A stretch of 64,000 bases of DNA. Origin: Chamaecyparis obtusa. Its lineage: Eukaryota > Streptophyta > Pinopsida > Cupressales > Cupressaceae. The notes beneath the pieces are model-generated. The model saw nothing but the letters and a program-made list of their open reading frames with translations, was not told where the DNA came from and did no database searches. Positions within the stretch are counted from its first letter, which is position 1; the number at the start of each line of letters is the position of its first letter. Of the stretch, positions 58,401 through 64,000 are shown piece after piece. A program made the translations under genes and the position numbers. The stretch covers positions 129,001 through 193,000 of the forward strand of contig BSBK01002796.1 of NCBI GenBank assembly GCA_027943335.1, written 5' to 3'.

Positions 58401-59096
58401 AATTCTAGATGATGTTAGAGATATTTTACAAGTAGTTCCTAAGATCAATGTTGATGATCATACTCCCATCCTTGCTCAATTTGCAACTCTAACAAGCCAC
58501 ATAAATGTCGTAGATATTGATGCTGAGAAGAGAATAGAGGAAAGGGAAGAAGCAAAGATTCAATTGAAACTAGCAGAGAAAATAAGCCAAGAAGTAGCAA
58601 TAAATAAGGTTAAGCTCTCTGAGGTTATTACCGAGATGGAAACCATTATTCAAAAAATAATTTAAGCTTTGTTTAAGTTATGCACTATTGACCAGTTCAC
58701 TACCAAGGTTAGTGACAAGATCAAATAATTGGATGAAGAAATTAAGGTCAGTGCACATAGTTCTCTATCCACGCCAAATTCTTTTGATAAGCATATATCA
58801 AAAGTTTAAGAATTTAGGTGGTTGAGATCAGATTTGAGGAAGCAAGAAGATGCCACAAGTGATCAAGTCACCAAGCTACAAGCTGAGTTTCTTCCACATC
58901 TAAAGATCATGGAGTGACATGTAAATAAGGAAAAAGGTTTAGTTTCCACCCCTGAGATTTTTGTGCTAGAAAATATTTTTGACATGCATGCACAAGTAGG
59001 TCTAGAGCACATTGCTCTTGAGAACCTAAAGGAGGAATGGGAAAACCACTTGACATCACTAAAGAAAACCCATCTGCACATTTTTGATAAGTTATA
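55478..59096 (+). pseudogene. long unknown frame of the 52228-60518 element (about 1200 codons, broken)
   Basis: ATG at 55478 (MMTSSSKAMKSNSKNDKK). Conserved-looking N-terminal part: VTLTNYATYIELKY, PPMVLLVQDILTYIH, KVMGLVNALYFPRVFKNEW; after a frameshift near 55885, ITDNVKELRSAPRDEIEKL and VAYKIVKKGFQFDLAKLLLK-type sequence. The middle (56600-58300) is charged, with lysine-rich clusters such as KKKKKKHDKGP that may be nuclear signals. The end (58400-59096) is coiled coil with EKRIEEREEAKIQLKLAEK. Ends KKTHLHIFDKL then TAA. Not gag, polymerase or an envelope I recognise. It could be an element-specific accessory protein or a captured host gene. Confidence 0.5.
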
Positions 59097-59277
59097 AGTG
59101 CATTCTTTCTATTGGCATTAATTTCAAAATAGGGAAAAGTCTATGTATATATATGCCACTATGTACTTCACACCGAGAGCATGACAAAAGGGGGAGTCAG
59201 TGTATAGTTAGTATATTTTGAGTTTGTATATATTTTTGGAAATCGGTACATATACATAAGGTTTTGATACTAATTCC

Positions 59278-59288
59278 AAAGGGGGAGA
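59278..59288 (+). other. polypurine tract of the 52228-60518 element
   Basis: AAAGGGGGAGA directly before the 3' LTR; plus-strand primer. Confidence 0.75.
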
Positions 59289-59289
59289 T

Positions 59290-60518
59290 TTCTATCTCTA
59301 TTTGAGCATTAATGGATTGTCATTAGTATCAATCAATTATTCAGTCGGTAAAGGTCGGTAAAAGGAGACAAACAAGGTAGTCGGTCAAGCATACAAAGCC
59401 TTCACACTAAGAAAAGATAAGGCATAACTTCAAGGTAACTGAACATAGGTTTGACCAAGCGATAAGTATTTACCAAGTATCAGGCTAGTGATCATCAAGA
59501 ATTTATATGAATCGAGCACCAATAATTTACCGAATTGTGAATGTAGTGATTACTGAGTAAAGTAGGAAACAACATATTAATCAAGAATGGCACAAACATC
59601 TATGAAAATGGTTTAAACCGATCAGGAAAACTATTTACCAAGATTGAGACAGTATTTAATATGGATGCAATCATTAAATTTGGTGATAATTCCTATGTAA
59701 TGTTAGATCTAGGCTATTTTTCTTACACTATTGATCTTAGGTTTTCTAAGATATTGTAAACCCTAATTAGGTCAAGGAAGTTTAATATAAATTTGTGAAG
59801 ATTTCATTATGATCATGTATCGTGAAGGAGTAGCCTCACTAAGGATATCAAGAGATTAGACAAAGGGTTTTTGATAGAAGGTTTATGAAAGAAATAATTA
59901 GTTTTATAGAACACATATAAGGCTATCGAGTAGGACAAAAGGACATATACATCACACTGAGGTGATATCTATTTGATATTTCACAAATCTGAATCAGACA
60001 GATTAAGTTGTTATTTATAAATACTTTTACTATTATCAATTGAATTATTGTAGAAAAATTTAAAATCTCTTAACAGAGTGGACTTAATCATTCTTATGTA
60101 AATCTCTTAACTGAGTACACAAATACTTTGTGTTGTTGAAATACTTTAATGAGGTCGATCTAGTCGATCTTTTATTACTCCTAACAAGGTAAGATCATCA
60201 TAAGTGATCACAAACTTGTAGCCTTAACCGACATACTTTATTGCTGCAGTAGTGAAGATTTGTGGGTGTCATCCCCACCACAATTTTTACCTTCTTACAA
60301 GGGTTTCTACAATACCAAAATATATGTGTCATGAGTATGAATTTTTATGAATGATTTATTGTTTAGTTTACATTTTCAGTTACATGAATGTATGTTTCTA
60401 ACAATGGATTCAATTGGTTAATTGAGATCTAGAAGTGCTGAGTTTCTAGTGATAAAAATTTTTGAGGGTACTAATTCACCCCTCCCCTCTTAGTACTTAT
60501 CTTCCCATAATTCCAACA
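59290..60518 (+). repeat. 3' LTR of the 52228-60518 element
   Basis: 1229 bp, follows the polypurine tract and ends before TCCCC. Confidence 0.92.
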
Positions 60519-60523
60519 TCCCC

Positions 60524-61164
60524 TTGTTACATAAATGATATAGGCTCCTACCCCATTTTTATAAGGGCGTACCCTTATTTAAAAAGGAAAGGGATAATCA
60601 GTGTCCTTAAATGAACACATTTATATTTATAACTGAGTTTAAAAGTTTCTAGAATTTTACAAAAGTTTTATAGAATTTTAAAACTAGAACGGTCTTGTTC
60701 TTGAACAACTTCTAAATAGCTTCTAGTTGTTTCTCTTTTCTATAAGATTCCACATTCTAGACAATCTTATACTTATGAAAATAAAGAGAATTTATATTCA
60801 CATCATTTAGTATGAGAAAATGAGAAAATGAAGAGCATATGTTTAGATAACATTTTTGAATGAAACTCAAAGAAATCCTAATACAAAATCCACAAGGAGA
60901 AATAGTTAAAACTATTGAAATAGATCATAGATGACTAAGAAGGAGAGAATCAACAAGAATAAAACACCACTTCAAATAAAGAAACAAAAGAAAAACAACC
61001 CCACAACATAGCAACAAAGAATTGTGGCATTTGTTTTCTCTATTTCCACTTAGTTCATTTTTTTAGTACTATAATAAAAATCATAAAAAATATGTGCTAA
61101 GCAACATAAACAGTCTTTAAAAACTAGAAAATTTAACAAAGGCAATGAACTGTCCTTATAAGCT
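60524..61164 (-). repeat. X1 LTR, right part and junction to X2
   Basis: 60600-60690 aligns with 63940-64000 (CATTTATATTTATAACTGAG and TTTTAAAACTAG), so this is the X LTR continuing after the inserted element. The LTR end cannot be placed because the left-hand partner of X1 is missing. Confidence 0.5.
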
Positions 61165-61249
61165 CATTAACGTGGTTTTTAATTTGATAACCACCTCTAC
61201 TGTGCCCAATCATAAAATTGGGAAAAATTATATTGTAAAATTATTTAGA

Positions 61250-62960
61250 AATTCCACTTAAGTAGTCCCTAGAGTTTATTGGGAAAAGAAGAGAAAAGGT
61301 AATTTTCGTTTCTAGCATCAATTTTCATTGTGGGCCTTTCCAAATGAGAAGTTATATTCTTCTATTGGATTTTTCTAAGTTGAAAGTGATGGGAGGCCCT
61401 CTTAAACAATCAAAGGCAAAAGATTACAAGGATTTGATGTAGAATGAGGAATTGTGGGTTTTTTTCATGAAAAACAAGCTTACTCCATATTCATGGCTAT
61501 ATGGGGGTATAAAAAAATTCTATCCACTAAATTTTGCAATTCTTAGAAGAAGGGTTTTGACTCTGGTAGTATTAAATTCAAGATTACTCCTTGGCTTGTA
61601 GAGGATGTGACTGTGATTAAATGTGAGCATGAAAAAGTAAAGAAAAAGAGCTTGGAGGACTACAAGGTAAATACAAGAAGTTATTTGAAAAATGTGAAAA
61701 AATGGTGGTTGAACAAAATGGGTATGACTACTCTCTAGTTCCTCCTCCTTATCTTTTGGTTTTCTATCATGTAACAAAGTATTTTTCCTTCAAAGGATGA
61801 TATACTACTTTCTGAGATTGTCATTTTTTCATACTTAATCATATTACATATGAAAAGATTGATATGTTATTTTTTTGTATACTTCCCTAGGTGATAGTAT
61901 TATTAAAGGTGCCTCTGGCCCTTCTGCACCAAGGGTTAGTGTCTGTGTTGTATCAAGTTTTATAGATCTTCCTTTAGAAGCTAATTTATCTCTTACCCCC
62001 AATCTAAACTTAACCAGCAACAAGATCAATTGTGCAACTTTGTTAGAATTAAACTTATCAAGAGTAACCACCTCTCGGAGAACCCTAACCCAAGTGAAAA
62101 TAAAAAGACCAAAGTTGCTAAGATTAACTCTTCCAAAAAACCCTTAGAGGTCGAGCTATTGGGAGTTACTCCCGAAAATGAAAACCCACTAGCTTCAAGC
62201 CATACCCTTCTAAAGCTAGAAAGATTGCTAAAGGGTCAAAATTTAAGACACCTCTAGTGGAGATTAAAGACCTTGAAGAGGACATAGAGGATGCATAGAA
62301 TCAAGAGGAACCTCAACATGTTGTGAGTTCTGGGGAAAGCTGATTATCTCACCTCCTTAACAAAGAATTAAAAGGTAAAAACACCCTCTAAGACATTGTC
62401 CAAGAGACAAACTTTGAGTATGAACCCAAAGATGGGGATACTATCGATAATTCTAATGATGATGACTATGAGAATAAAGAATAAAAAATTAACGTAGGAG
62501 ATAAAGCCAAACCCCTAGATTTAACAATTAATTTAGATGATTGTGATGACCTCATGGACAAGGTTTGTGAATCTCATATTCACAACATGGAAGATACAAA
62601 TGTTGAGAATTCCCCTCAACCTAACCCTCTTACTAATAATGAGAATTATCTCTAGCTTGAAGAGAAAATTAAGGATTTGTAGAATAGGGTTACTGAGCTT
62701 GAGGAAAATGCTATTGCCTATGCCGTTTCCAAAGAATAATTTGGCAACTTGACCTATTCTCTTTGCATTATCACTGATGGTTTAATATGAAAATTTGTTA
62801 TGGGCCTTGTTCCCTATAGATATAAATAAGGAAGAACTCAAAAAAAGATAATGGAGATGAACAATGCCAAGGAATAAACAAGAAGAACCATAATGCTAAG
62901 GTAGAGAATAGGACTATGAACCTACATCATCTCTCAAGGAATTGGGAGATTGTTACTTTG
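61250..62960 (+). pseudogene. X2 plus-strand reading frame opposite to gag, unknown function
   Basis: Partner of 49093-50995: PLEFIGKRREKV-type start (61265-61305), FKITPWLVEDVTVIK (about 61580), VVEQNGYDYSLVPPPYLLVF (about 61705-61765), FEYEPKDGDTIDNSND (about 62415-62465), LTINLDDCDDLMDKV (about 62520-62565), and a coiled coil ending LEENAIAYAVSKE. Stops and shifts throughout. Confidence 0.5.
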
Positions 62961-63274
62961 AATGATGCTACCAAGGAAGCAATTCTTTGAGGTTGGTTGC
63001 CTCATGTTAGCTAGTTCTATGTTCTGCAAGGATCATACTACCATTCGTTCTTTAGTTTGTTTTGATTTCAAGCTAGTTATTGGTATAGTTTTATTTCTTT
63101 TTAAAGATTACGTCACCTTATGATCTAATCTGGAGTGTATGGTTATTATGATTTTATACTCACTCTCATAGAAGTAGAATTTTGATGTGGTTTTATTGTT
63201 GCAGTGTCAATGATTGGAAGTATCATGATAGTAGTAGTGAGAATTTGAGTTACAGTTTGTCTTATTACAAGTTT

Positions 63275-63640
63275 TTAATTGAAATTTTGAAGCCTTAATG
63301 TAGGTTCTTTTTTTCCCTTTAGGTTGTAATGGCTTGAAGTTGGATTGTTGTGATATTGGCATGTCTTATTGATGTATGGGATTAGGGCCCCCCTCTCGGC
63401 TAATTTAATCAAAACAAATCTTATATTGAGATTGAGACTCAAGGCTTTACAAATGATACCTCTAGCTTTCTTCAACTTGCTTTTCCATGGCTCCTTTTGT
63501 TTGGTAGAATGAAGTTCTCCAATTTCTTTGTTCACTATCTTCAAAAAATCCTTTTCTCTTAGAGCACTCTTAATAGAAATCTTCCAATCTATAGAATCAC
63601 TTCCATCAAAGATATGTAAAACATTATTTGAAGAGACCAT
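63275..63640 (-). pseudogene. gag: X2 gag N terminus, copia type
   Basis: 121 open codons from ATG at 63640: NNVLHIFDGSDSIDWKISIK, ALREKDFLKIVNKEIGE, KARGIICKALSLNLN. The F-DG-D---WK pattern followed by a short helical block is the N-terminal part of copia-type gag. The expected capsid remainder and zinc knuckle are missing, so only a gag start is kept. Confidence 0.7.
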
Positions 63641-63720
63641 GTTAGAAAGAAAAAATAGCCTTTAAACAAATATCAAACCAACAATAGTCCAACTCTATTA
63701 GAATCTCTTAAACCAACTCT

Positions 63721-63733
63721 AGCTTTGATATCA
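63721..63733 (-). other. primer-site relic of X2
   Basis: Minus strand TGATATCAAAGCT directly follows the LTR end TTTACA; one change from TGGTATCAAAGC. Confidence 0.6.
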
Positions 63734-64000
63734 TGTAAACACAAACCCAAAATACAATTACAAACCAAAATAAACCATGTAAAGACAAACCCAAAATACA
63801 ATTATAAACCAGAATAATAATAGTGAATAGGGAAAAACAAAGTACTAGATCATAAATAAATGATGGAGAACTCTATCTTTTATTATATTTAATATAATAA
63901 CATACAATCACATTGCATTTTGTTGTTATTTAAAATGAGATGATTCATATTTATAATTGAACTTAAAAAATTCTAGAAAATTTTAAAATTTTAAAACTAG

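Larger units (their letters stand above)
52228..60518 (+). mobile_element. 8.3-kb LTR retrotransposon with gag-like gene and extra frame, no pol
   Basis: LTRs 52228-53470 and 59290-60518, starting TGTTATCTCTATTTGAG (TTCTATCTC in the 3' copy) and ending ACAACA/CCAACA. Target duplication TCCCC at 52223-52227 and 60519-60523, inside the X1 LTR. Primer site TGGTATCAAAGC at 53473-53484 (initiator tRNA-Met type). Polypurine tract AAAGGGGGAGA at 59278-59288. The interior has a zinc-knuckle gene and then a 3.6-kb unknown frame; no integrase or reverse transcriptase. Confidence 0.92.
48960..61160 (-). mobile_element. X1: copia-like LTR element copy, interrupted, boundaries partly inferred
   Basis: Minus-strand landmarks: LTR edge TGTAAGAACATGC at 51872 (plus), primer-site relic TAGTATCAAAGCC directly beyond, and a gag start at 51778. 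The LTR continues from 51872 to 52227 and, after the inserted 52228-60518 element, from 60524 to an end I cannot fix (before about 61160). The interior (48960-51871) aligns with X2 (61165-63733). No polymerase. The far LTR at the left is not seen. Confidence 0.6.
61165..64000 (-). mobile_element. X2: second copia-like LTR element copy, runs off the window
   Basis: Same interior as X1. On minus: LTR from beyond 64000 down to 63734 (ends TTTACA), primer-site relic TGATATCAAAGCT at 63721-63733, gag start at 63640, then the region opposite to the plus-strand frame. Head-to-tail with X1 with an LTR between them, as in a tandem LTR-internal-LTR-internal-LTR arrangement. Confidence 0.65.

Noticed and set aside
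58159..58665. Open frame of 168 codons as an independent host gene
   Set aside because: It lies in the middle of a broken 3.6-kb frame inside an LTR element and continues the same lysine-rich and coiled-coil protein.
1..64000. tRNA, rRNA or other RNA genes
   Set aside because: Only short tRNA-complementary primer sites were seen; no cloverleaf with both internal promoter boxes noticed by eye.

Overview
The window is repeat-dense, AT-rich plant nuclear DNA: plant-type LTR retrotransposons, a GT-AG spliced gene, no operons, and no intact host gene or RNA gene that I can see. Long LTRs, gene-poor retroelements and deep nesting suit a large-genome land plant; a gymnosperm is plausible but not demonstrable from sequence alone.

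The backbone of bases 1-42232 is, on my reading, one very large DNA transposon (here E2) whose left end lies outside the window, with a second copy of the same family (E1, 3087-20816, 17.7 kb) inserted into it in opposite orientation. E1 has 29-bp terminal inverted repeats (GGGTATGTG-AGGATCATGG...) and a 4-bp target duplication (GCCC). The matching unoccupied site survives inside E1 itself at 9819-9822, which proves the insertion boundaries. The family layout, read from E1 in reverse, is: end - 160-bp palindromic satellite - transposase gene - short 3' repeats - 357-bp satellite - second gene, facing the transposase - end. Both genes point inward. The transposase (about 970 codons, one exon) carries the motifs FAENY, SDNC and GKGEHDG. 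The second gene has eight exons and encodes an unrecognised protein of roughly 480 residues. All copies are broken, largely by CAG/CAA/CGA to stop changes.

E2 was later cut up by two LTR elements lacking pol: 26457-33501 (LTRs about 2.95 kb, target duplication AATTA, multiplied primer-binding site) and 34301-41106 (LTRs about 1.7 kb, target duplication GGGGG). Both fall inside its second gene, leaving pieces at 25330-26451, 33507-34295 and 41112-42232. A solo LTR (16891-18128, target duplication ATGAG) sits in the E1 satellite. 23408-25329 is a further unresolved insertion.

Right of 42232 lies a retroelement zone: a gag/protease-only Ty3/gypsy element (43188-47043, minus strand, target duplication GATCC); an LTR remnant (47084-47943); a broken RNase H domain probably from a LINE tail (48196-48660); and two neighbouring copies of a copia-like element (48960-61160 and 61165-64000), each with a gag start on the minus strand and a long decayed open frame on the plus strand. 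The first is interrupted by an 8.3-kb LTR element (52228-60518, target duplication TCCCC) carrying gag-like zinc knuckles plus a long unknown reading frame but no polymerase.

Relative order of events read from nesting: E2, then E1 into E2, then the LTR elements. I found no reverse transcriptase or integrase domain anywhere in the window, so essentially every retroelement here depended on enzymes made elsewhere.
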